Notes: a model not told the origin generated them from the sequence alone. DNA of 64,000 bases from Geodermatophilaceae bacterium URHB0062 (GCA_000620185.1 JHVO01000008.1:310001-374000), one strand, 5' to 3'; shown: positions 38,893-47,850, counted from the first letter of the stretch. Program-made: numbers and translations.

Positions 38893-39704
38893 TCGTCGTC
38901 GAGCTGCGCAAGCTCTTCCGCCGTCCGCGGACCTGGGCGACGATCGCCGTCCTCAACGCGCTTCCGGTGCTCGTCGCGGTCCTGTTGGTGCTCACCGACC
39001 TCGCGCCCCGGCCCGGAGAGGGGCCGGTGTTCCTGTCCGCGGTGTTCATCAACCCCGCCCTGTTCGCCCTCGCCGCCCTCGCGATCGTGCTCCCGCTCTT
39101 CCTGCCGATCGCCGTGGCCGTGGTGGCGGGCGACGCCGTGGCGGGCGAGGCGCAGGCGGGCACGCTGCGCTACCTGCTCGCCCGGCCCGCGGGCCGGACC
39201 CGGCTGCTGGTCGCCAAGCTGGTCGCCGTCCTGGCGTTCGTGCTGGTCACCGTCGTGATCGTCGCGGTCGTGGGCTACTTCGTCGGGACGACGCTCATCG
39301 AGCCGCAGCCCGTCGTCGGCGGGGGGACGTCGGTGTCGGGCACCTCCCTGACCCAGCAGGAGCTCGTGCAGCGGGCGCTGATGGCGATCGGCTACGTCGC
39401 GCTCTCCATGCTCGGCGTCGCGGCGTTCGGTCTGTTCTTCTCGACGCTCACCGACTCGCCGCTGGGCGCCACGATGGGCGCGCTGGCGGTGCTGGTCGCC
39501 TCGTCGCTGCTGTTCACGCTCGACGCCGCGTCGCCGATCGCGCCCTACCTGCCCACGCGGTACTGGCTGTCGTTCGTCGACTTCTTCCGCGATCCGATCC
39601 TGTGGCGCGACATCACCCGGGGCATCGCGCTGCAGGGTGTGTACGTCGGCGTGCTGCTGGCCGCCGCGTGGGCCAACTTCACGACGAAGGACATCACGAG
39701 CTGA
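38889..39704 (+). CDS. ABC-2 type permease
   Basis: A 271-residue membrane protein with six hydrophobic segments and the ABC-2 pattern: an N-terminal cytoplasmic RKLFRRPRTWATI, a large first extracytoplasmic loop, and VVAGDAVAGEAQAGTLRYLL where the ATPase couples. The last helix ends near WANFTTKDITS. It is translated with the ATPase through GTGA and overlaps the convergent lipase gene by 11 bases. Confidence 0.88.
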   Translation: MIVVELRKLFRRPRTWATIAVLNALPVLVAVLLVLTDLAPRPGEGPVFLSAVFINPALFALAALAIVLPLFLPIAVAVVAGDAVAGEAQAGTLRYLLARPAGRTRLLVAKLVAVLAFVLVTVVIVAVVGYFVGTTLIEPQPVVGGGTSVSGTSLTQQELVQRALMAIGYVALSMLGVAAFGLFFSTLTDSPLGATMGALAVLVASSLLFTLDAASPIAPYLPTRYWLSFVDFFRDPILWRDITRGIALQGVYVGVLLAAAWANFTTKDITS

Positions 39705-40500
39705 GGCGGGCGCAGTCGGCCGGACCGAGTTCGGGCGGCGCGCCGGCCGCCAGCTCGGCCACGACCATCTCCTGCACCAGCGGCGCGCGGGGCAGGCCGC
39801 CGTGGCTCACCCGCGCCTCCGGGCACACCGACTGCACGGTCAGGTTCACCGCGCCGTCCAGGTGAGCCGAATCCGGCGGGGTGACGGTCTCGTCCTGGGT
39901 CGTCCAGATCGAGACCCAGGTCGGCCCGTCCGGGGTCTCGTCGCCCGCGTTGAGCTGCCTGAGCAGGTCGCTGTCCTGCATCATCTGCCGGCAGGCCACA
40001 GGGCACTGGGCCGGCGCGACGTCGCCGGCGAGGTCGGCGAGGGTGGTTCCGTGGTGCGGCGAGCCCAGGGTGAGCACGCGGCGCGCCCGGGCCGCCCCGC
40101 CGTCGGCGGCCCACTGGCGCGCCACGAGCCCGCCGGCCGAGTAGCCCACGACGTCGACCGTCGCGGCCCGGGTGCGCTGGAGTGCGGCGTCCACCGCGTT
40201 CCCGAGCGCGTCCGCGGACTCGCGCAGATCGCCCCGGCCGTCGCCGGGCAGCCCCACGACGACGGTGTCGCGTCCGGCCGCCGTCAGCCGGTCGGCCAGT
40301 GGTCGCAGCGACTCGGTGTCGTCGCCGTACCCCGGCACCAGCAGGACCGGGCCGGGGCGGTCCTGGGCGGTCGGCTCCGCGACGCCGACGGCGGAACGGG
40401 ACACCACGACCATCGTCGCCAACGTCGCGACCGCGGCCAGGACGAGCACCAGGACGGCGACGACCAGGCGCCGTCGAGCGGGGGAGAAGCGGGCGAGCAC
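39694..40500 (-). CDS. Exported or membrane-anchored lipase (alpha/beta hydrolase)
   Basis: A 268-residue lipase of the LipA/PGAP1-like group. An N-terminal anchor at about residues 12-33 (VVAVLVLVLAAVATLATMVVV) is followed by VLLVPGYGDD, the nucleophile elbow GYSAGG, and LGSPHHGTTLADLAG. The catalytic Asp is probably in IWTTQDETVTPPDSA and the His in SHGGLPRAPLV. Four cysteines in the mature part (including CPVAC) suit an extracytoplasmic enzyme. The start is GTG 40500. Confidence 0.8.
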   Translation of the reverse strand: MLARFSPARRRLVVAVLVLVLAAVATLATMVVVSRSAVGVAEPTAQDRPGPVLLVPGYGDDTESLRPLADRLTAAGRDTVVVGLPGDGRGDLRESADALGNAVDAALQRTRAATVDVVGYSAGGLVARQWAADGGAARARRVLTLGSPHHGTTLADLAGDVAPAQCPVACRQMMQDSDLLRQLNAGDETPDGPTWVSIWTTQDETVTPPDSAHLDGAVNLTVQSVCPEARVSHGGLPRAPLVQEMVVAELAAGAPPELGPADCARLSS

Positions 40501-40555
40501 GCCTCTACTGTCCCCGGAGTCGCCCCCGAAGGGGATCGCCTGGTGAACTGCGACC

Positions 40556-41239
40556 GTGGATGACGCGCGCGCGGGCCGGATGCTGAGCCGGGAGGAGTAC
40601 CTCGCCGCCTGGTCGCGCTGGCACGGTGACGCCCGCACGGACACCGCTCTGGTCCGGGGATGGCTCACGGCCGCCCACACCCTCGCACGCCCTCTCGCCG
40701 GCCTGCCGCCGGTCGTCGCGACCGCCGTGGGGCTGCTCGTCGCGGGGACCGCCGTCGTCCCCGCCGCCGCGGGCGGACCGTGGCTGATCGCCGCGGGGCT
40801 GCTCATCGGGCTGTCCGGGCTGCTCGACTCGCTGGACGGGGCACTCGCGATCGGCACCGGCCGGGCCTCGCGGCGGGGTTTCGTCCTCGACTCCGTCGTC
40901 GACCGGCTCAGCGAAGCTGCCTTCGCGATAGCGCTCTGGGTGGCCGGGGCACCGGGCTGGCTCGCCGTCGCCTTCGGGGCCCTGTGCTGGTTGCCCGACT
41001 ACCTGCGGGCGCGCGCCGGGCAGGCGGGCGTGCGCGAGACCGGCGCGCTGTCGGTCTGGGAGCGCCCGACGCGGGTGATCCTGACCGGATTCACGCTCGG
41101 CGGGGCCGGGGTGGCCGTCGGCGTGGTCGCCGGCGCGGCCGGTCCGGTGGTGACGACGGGGACGGCGGTGGGGGCGCTGCTGGGCGCCGTCGCCGTCGTC
41201 CAACTGGGGTTCTCCCTGCGGCGCATGCTCGCCGACTGA
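40556..41239 (+). CDS. CDP-alcohol phosphatidyltransferase family protein
   Basis: A 227-residue membrane enzyme with about five hydrophobic helices. The CDP-alcohol motif reads DSLDGALA, then GTGRASRRGFVLDSVVD, matching D-x2-DG-x2-A-x9-G-x3-D-x3-D, but the arginine that normally follows the alanine is isoleucine. The two late aspartates needed for metal and catalysis are kept. It would join a CDP-diacylglycerol or CDP-polyol to an alcohol; the product cannot be named. GTG 40556 is used, but the ATG at 40580 (MLSREEYLAAW) is a possible start. Confidence 0.78.
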   Translation: MDDARAGRMLSREEYLAAWSRWHGDARTDTALVRGWLTAAHTLARPLAGLPPVVATAVGLLVAGTAVVPAAAGGPWLIAAGLLIGLSGLLDSLDGALAIGTGRASRRGFVLDSVVDRLSEAAFAIALWVAGAPGWLAVAFGALCWLPDYLRARAGQAGVRETGALSVWERPTRVILTGFTLGGAGVAVGVVAGAAGPVVTTGTAVGALLGAVAVVQLGFSLRRMLAD

Positions 41240-41300
41240 GCCTCGCCCGTCCTCCCGCTGGGCTACACGGATCTGCCGGTTCGCGGCCGGGTACCTAAGG

Positions 41301-41325
41301 TGTTCGGGGGTCGCTGTACCGAACA
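41301..41325. promoter_or_regulatory. Inverted repeat upstream of adenosine kinase
   Basis: TGTTCGG and CCGAACA form perfect seven-base arms with an 11-base spacer, about 57 bases before the kinase start. The arms suggest a dimeric regulator; which one is unknown. It does not fit the LexA box, whose spacer is four bases. Confidence 0.4.
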
Positions 41326-41381
41326 GGGCCCGGACAACGCTCGGCCGTTCCGCCGATCAGCACCTGAAGAGGGAGCGTTCC

Positions 41382-42356
41382 GTGCCCGTCGTCGTCACCG
41401 GCTCCATCGCCACCGACCACCTGATGACCTTTCCGGGGAAGTTCACCGAGCAGTTCGTCGAGGGCCAGATGGAGAACGTCTCCCTCTCCTTCCTCGTCGA
41501 CGACCTCGTGCAGCACCGAGGGGGCGCCGGCGCCAACATGGCGTACGGGCTCGGCCTCCTGGGCCTGCGGCCCGTGCTCGTGGGCGCCGTAGGCAACGAC
41601 TTCGCCGACTACGACGCCTGGCTCACCCGGCACGGCGTGGACACCGCCAGCGTCCACTGGTCGGAGTTCAAGCACACCGCCCGGTTCGTCTGCACCACCG
41701 ACGCGGTCAACAACCAGATCGCCTCCTTCTACTCCGGGGCGATGTCGGAGGCGTCGCAGATCGAGCTGGCCCCCGTGGCCGCGCGGGTCGGGCCGCTCGA
41801 CCTCGTCGTCATCGGGCCCAATGACCCGACGGCGATGGTCCGGCACACCGAGGAGTGCCGCGCCCGCGGCTTCAAGTTCGTCGCCGACCCGAGCCAGCAG
41901 CTCGCCTGGGCCGACGGCGCGATGATCCGCGGCCTGGTCGACGGCGCCGAGCTGCTGTTCACCAACGAGTACGAGTCGGCCCTGCTCCAGCAGAAGACCG
42001 GCTGGACCGAGGACGAGGTGCTGGCCCGCGTCGGCACCTGGGTCACCACGCGCGCCGCCGAGGGCGTCCTGGTGCGGCAGGCCGGCGAGTCGCCGATCAC
42101 CGTCATCGCCGTTCCCGAGACCAAGCCCGTGGAGCCGACCGGCGGCGGCGACGCGTTGCGGGCCGGCTTCATCGCCGGCCGCATGTGGGGCCTCGGCCTC
42201 GAGCGGGCCACCCAGCTCGGCTCGGCCGTGGCGACCGCCGCCGTCGAGGTCATCGGCACGCAGGAGTACGACCTGCCGCGGGAGAGCTTCCTCGCCCGCT
42301 TCGCCGACGCCTTCGGGGACGACGCGGCCGACGAGATCGCACCGCACCTGGGCTGA
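41382..42356 (+). CDS. adoK: Adenosine kinase (PfkB family)
   Basis: A 324-residue PfkB-fold kinase very like M. tuberculosis Rv2202c AdoK, which phosphorylates adenosine to AMP and is unlike eukaryotic adenosine kinases. Shared blocks are VTGSIATDHLM, SLSFLVDDLV, HRGGAGANMA, HTARFVCTTD, IASFYSGAMSEA and FVADPSQQLA. The catalytic Asp is in GGGDALRAGF. The start is GTG with GAGGGAG about ten bases upstream. Its stop is three bases from the convergent flavin reductase stop. Confidence 0.9.
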   Translation: MPVVVTGSIATDHLMTFPGKFTEQFVEGQMENVSLSFLVDDLVQHRGGAGANMAYGLGLLGLRPVLVGAVGNDFADYDAWLTRHGVDTASVHWSEFKHTARFVCTTDAVNNQIASFYSGAMSEASQIELAPVAARVGPLDLVVIGPNDPTAMVRHTEECRARGFKFVADPSQQLAWADGAMIRGLVDGAELLFTNEYESALLQQKTGWTEDEVLARVGTWVTTRAAEGVLVRQAGESPITVIAVPETKPVEPTGGGDALRAGFIAGRMWGLGLERATQLGSAVATAAVEVIGTQEYDLPRESFLARFADAFGDDAADEIAPHLG

Positions 42357-42359
42357 GGT

Positions 42360-43016
42360 TCAGTCGCCGCGAAGGGCGTCTCCGATCGAGGGGTCGTCCA
42401 CCCAGTTCCGGTAGGGGATGCGAGGGATCACCTTCACCTCGCCGATCGTCGACCACTCGTTGCCGCCCAGCCGGGCCAGCGGCTTGAGGTGCTCGATGCG
42501 CGGACGCCCGTCCTGCACGGCGCTCTGCCAGGCGCTGATGTGCAGCACCCGGCCGAACACCACCGTGCTGTCGCCCAGCCGGACGGTCGAGTGCAGCCGG
42601 CACTCGACCGCGACCGGCGACCCCGCGACCCGGGGGACGCCGATCTTCTCGCTGGCCTCGAGGGCCACGCCGGACTGCTCGGCCTCGCTGATGTGGGGCG
42701 GGAAGTCCGTGCCCGTGGCGTTGATCCGCTCGAACAGCCACTCCGGCGTGAGGCTGACGGTGAACTCGCCGGTCGCCTCGACGTTGCGCAGCGAGTCCTT
42801 CCGGCCGACCGAGGTGAACTGGACGACGGGCGGGTCGACGCACGCGACCGTGTAGAAGGAGTGCGGGGCCAGGTTCAGCACCCCGTCGGCCGAGCGGCTG
42901 CACACCCAGGCGATGGGCCGCGGAACGACCACCGAGTTCAGCACCCGGTAGAAGGCCCGCGTCTCCATGGTGTCCGGATCGAAGTGGACGCGGCTGGGGC
43001 TCTCGGGCGTGATCAC
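42360..43016 (-). CDS. Flavin reductase-like FMN-binding split-barrel protein
   Basis: A 218-residue protein of the flavin reductase (DIM6/NTAB) family. VVVPRPIAWVCSRSADG and NLAPHSFYTVAC are the typical flavin-binding turns, and CDPP..VQF follows. It probably binds FMN and reduces flavin or acts on an aromatic substrate; several members have no known role. It is the last gene of the second carotenoid operon, overlapping the glycosyltransferase by GTGA, and might supply reduced flavin there. Confidence 0.83.
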   Translation of the reverse strand: MITPESPSRVHFDPDTMETRAFYRVLNSVVVPRPIAWVCSRSADGVLNLAPHSFYTVACVDPPVVQFTSVGRKDSLRNVEATGEFTVSLTPEWLFERINATGTDFPPHISEAEQSGVALEASEKIGVPRVAGSPVAVECRLHSTVRLGDSTVVFGRVLHISAWQSAVQDGRPRIEHLKPLARLGGNEWSTIGEVKVIPRIPYRNWVDDPSIGDALRGD

Positions 43017-44209
43017 GTGCTCATCGTCGCCGGGCCCGGCGGCGCCGAGCCAGGCGGGGCCGTCGGGGCCGTCGGGGCCGTGGCGGCCACCCCGCCGACG
43101 GGCCGGCCGCGCCAGGTCAGGGTGCCGCGCCGGTGCCCGGCCACCGACCGCACCATGAGGACGTCGAGGGCCACCACCGACGCGGGGTGCGCCAGGACGT
43201 CGGGCCAGATGCGGCTGCCCGTGCCCCATGCCACCGCGGTGCGGCCGGCCACCCCCGCGGCGTATGCCACCGCGCCGGCGCGCGAGCCGCGCAGCGCCGC
43301 GAGCGGCGGCAGCACCCACACGGCGGTCAGGGCTGCCGTCGCCGCGAGTCCGGCCGCCGGAGAGCCGCCGACCGACGCCCACAGCGACTTGGCGTACCCG
43401 TCGCGCACGGCCGGCCAGCCTTCGTACATGCGGCAGGCCGCTGAACGGGATCCGTCGATCGGGCCGCCGTGCCCGCCGGACCGCTTCACCGCACGCAGCA
43501 GCGCGATGTCCTCCAGCACCTCGCCCCGGACGGCGGCGTGCCCGCCCGCCCGCCGGTACCCCGACGCGGTCACCACGAGGAACTGGCCGTTGGCGGCCGC
43601 CAGCGAGGGACGGCGCGACCGCTCGGCCAGCCGCACCGGCAGCGTCGTCGCCCAGAGCCACGGGGCCAGCGGCTGCACGAGGCGCTCGGCGACGCCCTCC
43701 GCGAGCGGCCGCGGCCACGGTGAGACCAACTGAAGGCCGTGCGCGTCGAGCACCGCGATCGCACCGGCGAGGGCGTCGGGGAAGAGCCGCACGTCGGCGT
43801 CGACGAACACGAGCACCCCGTCGTCCCCGCACCTGCCCTCGGCCTCGGCTGCCGCGACCCCCGCGGCGCACGCCGCCGGCTTTCCGAGCCAGCCGTCGGG
43901 TGGCGCCCCGGCGTCGACCAGGCGGACCCGGGGGTCGCCGACGGCCCGTACCAGAGCGGCGGTCGCGTCGGTCGAGCCGTCGTCCACCACGACCACCCGG
44001 AGGTCGTCGACCCCCTGCTGGGCCAGCACGCCCCGCAGGCACTCCTCGACCTGCGCCTCCTCGTCGCGGACCGGCAGGACCACCGTGACGGGCCGCCCGA
44101 CCCGAGGGGGCGAGGGCGGAGGCCGCCGGAGCAGCGCGACGTTGAGGGCAGCGTGCGCGGCGCCGACGACCGCGAGCCCGGCCAGGCCGCGCAGCAACCG
44201 GCCGCTCAC
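43013..44209 (-). CDS. GT2 glycosyltransferase, CruG-like
   Basis: A 398-residue membrane glycosyltransferase. An N-terminal helix is followed by the GT2 core: VVLPVRDEEAQVEECL, VVVDDGSTDATAAL, VFVDADVRLF (DxD-like) and the acceptor region GEVLEDIALLRAVKRSGG. Hydrophobic helices fill the C-terminal third, and the tail is Ala/Pro-rich. Gene order next to cruF suggests CruG, which glycosylates the 2'-hydroxyl of carotenoids; CrtQ-type transferases are also similar. Start is GTG 44209, overlapping cruF by GTGA. Confidence 0.75.
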   Translation of the reverse strand: MSGRLLRGLAGLAVVGAAHAALNVALLRRPPPSPPRVGRPVTVVLPVRDEEAQVEECLRGVLAQQGVDDLRVVVVDDGSTDATAALVRAVGDPRVRLVDAGAPPDGWLGKPAACAAGVAAAEAEGRCGDDGVLVFVDADVRLFPDALAGAIAVLDAHGLQLVSPWPRPLAEGVAERLVQPLAPWLWATTLPVRLAERSRRPSLAAANGQFLVVTASGYRRAGGHAAVRGEVLEDIALLRAVKRSGGHGGPIDGSRSAACRMYEGWPAVRDGYAKSLWASVGGSPAAGLAATAALTAVWVLPPLAALRGSRAGAVAYAAGVAGRTAVAWGTGSRIWPDVLAHPASVVALDVLMVRSVAGHRRGTLTWRGRPVGGVAATAPTAPTAPPGSAPPGPATMST

Positions 44210-45024
44210 AGCCGCCTCGGAGAGCGCCGCCGCGCGACCAGGAGGGCGATCAGCACCGGAACGGCGAGCGTGACCCCCCAGGCGGCCGATCCGGGCAGGT
44301 CCAGCCAGCCGGCGTGGGCGAGCGCGCCGCCGAGGGTCATCCAGCCCAGCGCCAGCAGCGGTGCGCCGTCGCCGATCCGCGGCGCGCCGGCGACGGAGGT
44401 GTGGCGCACCAGGACGTCGAGCAGCGTCATCAGCACCACGCCGGCGAGCAACCAGCCGCCCAGGTTGGTCAGCGGAACGGTGTCGATGCCGGGCAGACCG
44501 GGAGAGGGCTGCGCCCACGTCCAGTAGCCGGCCTGCACCATCTGCGGATCCAGGACGACGTCCCACCCGGCGAAGACCGCCGCGGCCGTGGCCACGCGCA
44601 CCCACCGCCGGGAAGGGGCAAGCCGCGCGGCGAGGATCCACGACGGCCACGCCATCATCAGCCAGGCCAGCGGAACCAGGAACGGCACGCCCAGCAGCGT
44701 CGGACCCAGCGCGGCGCTGTAGGTGTACCGCCCGTACGGGAAGCCGGTGGCCAGCCCGAGCGCCTCGAACGCGAGGGCGGTGACGGCGACCAGCAGCAGG
44801 AGCCCGGCGCCGGCGCGCCGCCCGTGGGTGAGCCACGCGTGCAGCACGGAGAGGGTGGCGCCCAGGATCACGATCGCCCAGCTCACGACGTCGCGACCGG
44901 CACCGGCCGACAGCGGATAGGCGATGGCGGTCAGCACCAGGACTCCGGCCAGAGCCAGCGGCAGCCAGGCGCCGGCCGGTCGCCGGCGCAGGCGCTCCCG
45001 GTCGGTGGCCACGCCGGTGCTCAC
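44206..45024 (-). CDS. cruF: Carotenoid 1',2'-hydratase, CruF family (DUF422)
   Basis: A 272-residue protein with seven or eight membrane helices of the CruF/DUF422 family. Family blocks seen are ALGLATGFPYGRYTYS, LGVPFLVPLAWLMMAW, and WDVVLDPQMVQAGYWTW with PLTNLGGWL later. CruF adds water to the psi-end of gamma-carotene or related carotenoids to give a tertiary alcohol that can be glycosylated. It overlaps both neighbours by GTGA. I chose GTG 45024; the longer open frame is a shadow of the oxidoreductase. Confidence 0.85.
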   Translation of the reverse strand: MSTGVATDRERLRRRPAGAWLPLALAGVLVLTAIAYPLSAGAGRDVVSWAIVILGATLSVLHAWLTHGRRAGAGLLLLVAVTALAFEALGLATGFPYGRYTYSAALGPTLLGVPFLVPLAWLMMAWPSWILAARLAPSRRWVRVATAAAVFAGWDVVLDPQMVQAGYWTWAQPSPGLPGIDTVPLTNLGGWLLAGVVLMTLLDVLVRHTSVAGAPRIGDGAPLLALGWMTLGGALAHAGWLDLPGSAAWGVTLAVPVLIALLVARRRSPRRL

Positions 45025-46706
45025 CCGGGGCCTCCCCACCCGACGCGGCCGAGGGCACGCCGGATCCCGCGCCGGGCGGCGACGCGCGCCCGGGGCAGTG
45101 GCCGGCGGTCGGCGAGCAGCACGCGTGCCGCGGAGCGCCCGGAGTTGCCCGAGACCCCGCCGCCGGGATGGGTGGACGCCCCGGCCAGGTAGAGCCCCGC
45201 CAGCCCCGGCACGCGGTAGCCCGACAGCGCCGGCGTCGGCCGGAAGCCGAACATGCTGGCCAGCCCCATCTCCACGTGCATCACATTGCCGCGGGGCAGT
45301 GACAGTTCGCGTTCCAGCTCGAGCGGTGTCTGGACGTACAGCCGCTGTACCGACTCGGCGAACCCCGGAGCGTGCCGGTCGACTGCGGCCACGAGGCGGG
45401 CTGCCTCGGCCTCGGCCAGCGCGTCCCAGTCGGCGCCGTCGGCCAGCGCGTACGGATACCACTGCCCCCAGAGGGTCACGACATGCTGACCAGGGGGTGC
45501 GAGCGTCGGATCGCTCGCCGAGAAGGACATCGCCAGCGGCACCGGTTCGCGAGGCAGGCGGCCGGCGCCCCAGTCGCCGTGCGCGGCGGCAAGCTCCGCC
45601 CGGTCCGTGCACAGCAGTTGCAGTCCCTGTAACGACTGCGCCTCCGGAACGCCCGGATATCGAGGAGGTGCGTCGGTGAGCGCGCGCACGACCAGACCGA
45701 AGCCGTTGCCCAGCGGTGGATCGGCGTCGGCCAGCGCGGGTGGTGCCGCGTCGCCGGCCAGCTTCCGGGTCGCCGCCACGTGGCACGCCGCGACGACGGC
45801 GGTCGCGTGGATCCGCCGTCCCGATGTCGTCTCCACTCCGGTGATGTGCGGGCCGTCGTCGTCGTCCTCGACGAGCAGCCGCGCGGCGCCGTCCCCGAGC
45901 ACGACCCGGCCGCCGTCGGCCTCCAGTCGGCGGCGCAGGGCGGCGGTCAACCCGCCCGAGCCGCCCACGGGGTGGCCGGGCGGGACGTCGTGCAGCAGCG
46001 CCACCCAGCCGACCATCGCGGCGGTGCCCGGCTCGGACATCGGCGGGCCGGACTGGGCACCGAACCAGGCCAGCGCCGCCTTGAGCCGCTCGCTGCCGAA
46101 CCAGCGGTCCAGCAGGGCGTCGCCGGACCCGAGGAAGTCGACGGCCAGTTCGCCGCCCGGGGTGCGCGGGCGACCGGCGGCGGGAGCGCCGATCGGCCAG
46201 AACGAGCGGACGAGGGCCCCCGGGCTGGGGCGGGCGCCGAAGGCGGCGACCACCGCACGGCTGCGGGGACCCCACACCTCGACGAAGCGCCGGTAGGCGG
46301 CCGCGTCCGCCGCGCCGCAGGCGGCCTCGATCGAGGTGCAGGTGGCATCGAGGTCGACGGAGAAGACCAGCGGCCGGCCGTCGGGTCCGTCCTCGCCGGG
46401 TCGGGGCGCGGGGGCGAATCCCCACGGGTCGCAGTCGATGTAGCGCAGGCCGTGCGCGGCGAGGTCGAGGTCCTCGACGATGCCGCTGTGCCGGATGATC
46501 ACGTGCGCGCTGGAACCCCGGTCGACGCGCACGCCGGGCCAGCGTTCCACGGTGGACACCGCGCCGCCGAGTACCTCGTCGGCCTCGACGACCTCCACCG
46601 AGAGGCCGGCCCGGGCCAGATAGCAGGCCGCGACCAGCCCGTTGTGCCCGGAGCCGACGATGACGACGTCGACGGTCGACCCGGTCGCCGGGGTAGGGGG
46701 TGGCAC
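45021..46706 (-). CDS. crtO: CrtO-like carotenoid oxidoreductase (FAD)
   Basis: A 561-residue FAD enzyme of the CrtI/CrtO superfamily. The N-terminal VVIVGSGHNGLVAACYLARAG binds FAD. The C-terminal NVMHVEMGLASMFGFRPTPA, GLYLAGASTHPGGGVSG, NSGR blocks are those of CrtO-type beta-carotene 4-ketolases and of the NAD(P)/FAD proteins near them, rather than of CrtI. Ketolation or desaturation of a carotenoid is the likely reaction. The start is GTG 46706, two bases from the GNAT stop, and the gene heads the cruF-GT2 set. Confidence 0.8.
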   Translation of the reverse strand: MPPPTPATGSTVDVVIVGSGHNGLVAACYLARAGLSVEVVEADEVLGGAVSTVERWPGVRVDRGSSAHVIIRHSGIVEDLDLAAHGLRYIDCDPWGFAPAPRPGEDGPDGRPLVFSVDLDATCTSIEAACGAADAAAYRRFVEVWGPRSRAVVAAFGARPSPGALVRSFWPIGAPAAGRPRTPGGELAVDFLGSGDALLDRWFGSERLKAALAWFGAQSGPPMSEPGTAAMVGWVALLHDVPPGHPVGGSGGLTAALRRRLEADGGRVVLGDGAARLLVEDDDDGPHITGVETTSGRRIHATAVVAACHVAATRKLAGDAAPPALADADPPLGNGFGLVVRALTDAPPRYPGVPEAQSLQGLQLLCTDRAELAAAHGDWGAGRLPREPVPLAMSFSASDPTLAPPGQHVVTLWGQWYPYALADGADWDALAEAEAARLVAAVDRHAPGFAESVQRLYVQTPLELERELSLPRGNVMHVEMGLASMFGFRPTPALSGYRVPGLAGLYLAGASTHPGGGVSGNSGRSAARVLLADRRPLPRARVAARRGIRRALGRVGWGGPG

Positions 46707-46708
46707 GC

Positions 46709-47299
46709 TCAGTTGTTCGCCGGTGCCTGGTCGCGCGGATGCAGGGGCAGTCGCGCCCCGAGGATGGCGAACGGACGGGCGTCGCCGGGGAAGTGGTAGC
46801 CGCGGGCGAGGTCGACGAAGCCGTCGGCGTGGTAGAGCCGGAACGCCTTCGTGTCGGCGTCCGGCGTGGAGAGCAGCGCCGCCGGTTGCGGCAGGTCGGC
46901 GAGCAGGGAGTGCAGCAGTCGGCGGCCCAGACCGCGGCTCTGGTGGTCGGGGTGGACGTGCAACTCGCAGACTTCGAAGGCGTCGGGCAGCCACCGCTTC
47001 GCCGTCCGGCGGTCCAGCGCGGCGCGGACCTGGTCGTGCCACCACTGGCCGGGCGCGACGAGGTAGCCGTAGCCGAAGGCGACGAGCTGTTCGCCGTCCG
47101 GCGTCTCGGCGAATGCGCCGACGGCGCGGAACCCGGGGCGCTCGGTGTGCTGGATGGCGTAGCCGTAGCGACCGGCTACGACTGCGGAGTCGTAGCCCAT
47201 GGCGAGCCCGTAGATGATCAGCGCCTCGTGCATGTGTTCGCGCAGCCACGGGACGGGCAGTTCGGTGATGCGGGTGGTGGGCGGCCTGGTGTCGGTCAT
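46709..47299 (-). CDS. GNAT N-acetyltransferase
   Basis: A 196-residue GNAT protein. The acetyl-CoA-binding motif is VHPDHQSRGLGRRLLHSLLAD, preceded by the CELHVHP strand, and the late LSTPDADTKAFRLYHADGFV matches the family. The substrate is unknown. It overlaps the YbaK gene by ATGA and lies two bases from the CrtO-like gene, so it belongs to that transcript; a link to carotenoids is not implied. Confidence 0.82.
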   Translation of the reverse strand: MTDTRPPTTRITELPVPWLREHMHEALIIYGLAMGYDSAVVAGRYGYAIQHTERPGFRAVGAFAETPDGEQLVAFGYGYLVAPGQWWHDQVRAALDRRTAKRWLPDAFEVCELHVHPDHQSRGLGRRLLHSLLADLPQPAALLSTPDADTKAFRLYHADGFVDLARGYHFPGDARPFAILGARLPLHPRDQAPANN

Positions 47300-47850
47300 G
47301 CGCCGGCTCCCTGTGTCGTCATGGAGTCCACGGGGGTGGTGCCCACGGAGACGGCGCCGGGCTCCACCGGCCCGCTGCCGACCTCGGCCGCGGTGCCCGC
47401 GGTGAGCCGGAGCAGCTCCTCGTAGCTGGTGGAGAAGACCGCGGCAGGGTGCCCGGCGGCGGCCCAGACCCTGTCGTAGCGGGCGAGTTCGATGTCGACC
47501 AGCGTGCCGATCGGCGCGGGGTGCCCGATCGGGGCGACGCCACCGATGGCCTGGCCGGTGTGCCGGCGGACGAAGTCGGGTGTCGCGGGGACGACGTGCT
47601 TGACCCCCAGCAGCGCCGCCACCTGGCTCTCGTCGACGCGGTGCGCCCCGCTGGTCAGGACGAGGAGTGGGTCGGCGCCGACGGCGAAGACGAGGCTGTT
47701 GACGATCGCGCCGACGGGGACGCCGAGCTCCCGGGCAGCCGCCGCGGCGGTGCGGACCTCGGCCAACAGGACACGCATCTCGCCGGTGGCGCCGGTCTCG
47801 GCGAGGAGCGCGGCGACCGCGGCGACCCGTGGATGCGCGGGGACGGTCAT
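47296..47850 (-). CDS. ybaK: YbaK/EbsC aminoacyl-tRNA deacylase
   Basis: A 184-residue YbaK-family protein that would hydrolyse mischarged tRNA, typically Cys-tRNA(Pro). Family blocks are GVPVGAIVNSLVFAVG with the preceding AAAARELG, RVDESQVAALLG, and RHTGQAIGGVAPIGHP with the GGVxPxGH core. It is the first gene of the minus-strand operon and is divergent from the SOS-controlled dnaE2 operon. Start ATG 47850. Confidence 0.87.
   Translation of the reverse strand: MTVPAHPRVAAVAALLAETGATGEMRVLLAEVRTAAAAARELGVPVGAIVNSLVFAVGADPLLVLTSGAHRVDESQVAALLGVKHVVPATPDFVRRHTGQAIGGVAPIGHPAPIGTLVDIELARYDRVWAAAGHPAAVFSTSYEELLRLTAGTAAEVGSGPVEPGAVSVGTTPVDSMTTQGAGA

Noticed and set aside
40500-40857. Upstream extension of the lipase frame
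   Set aside because: It is antisense to the CDP-alcohol transferase gene and would displace the membrane anchor from the N-terminus.
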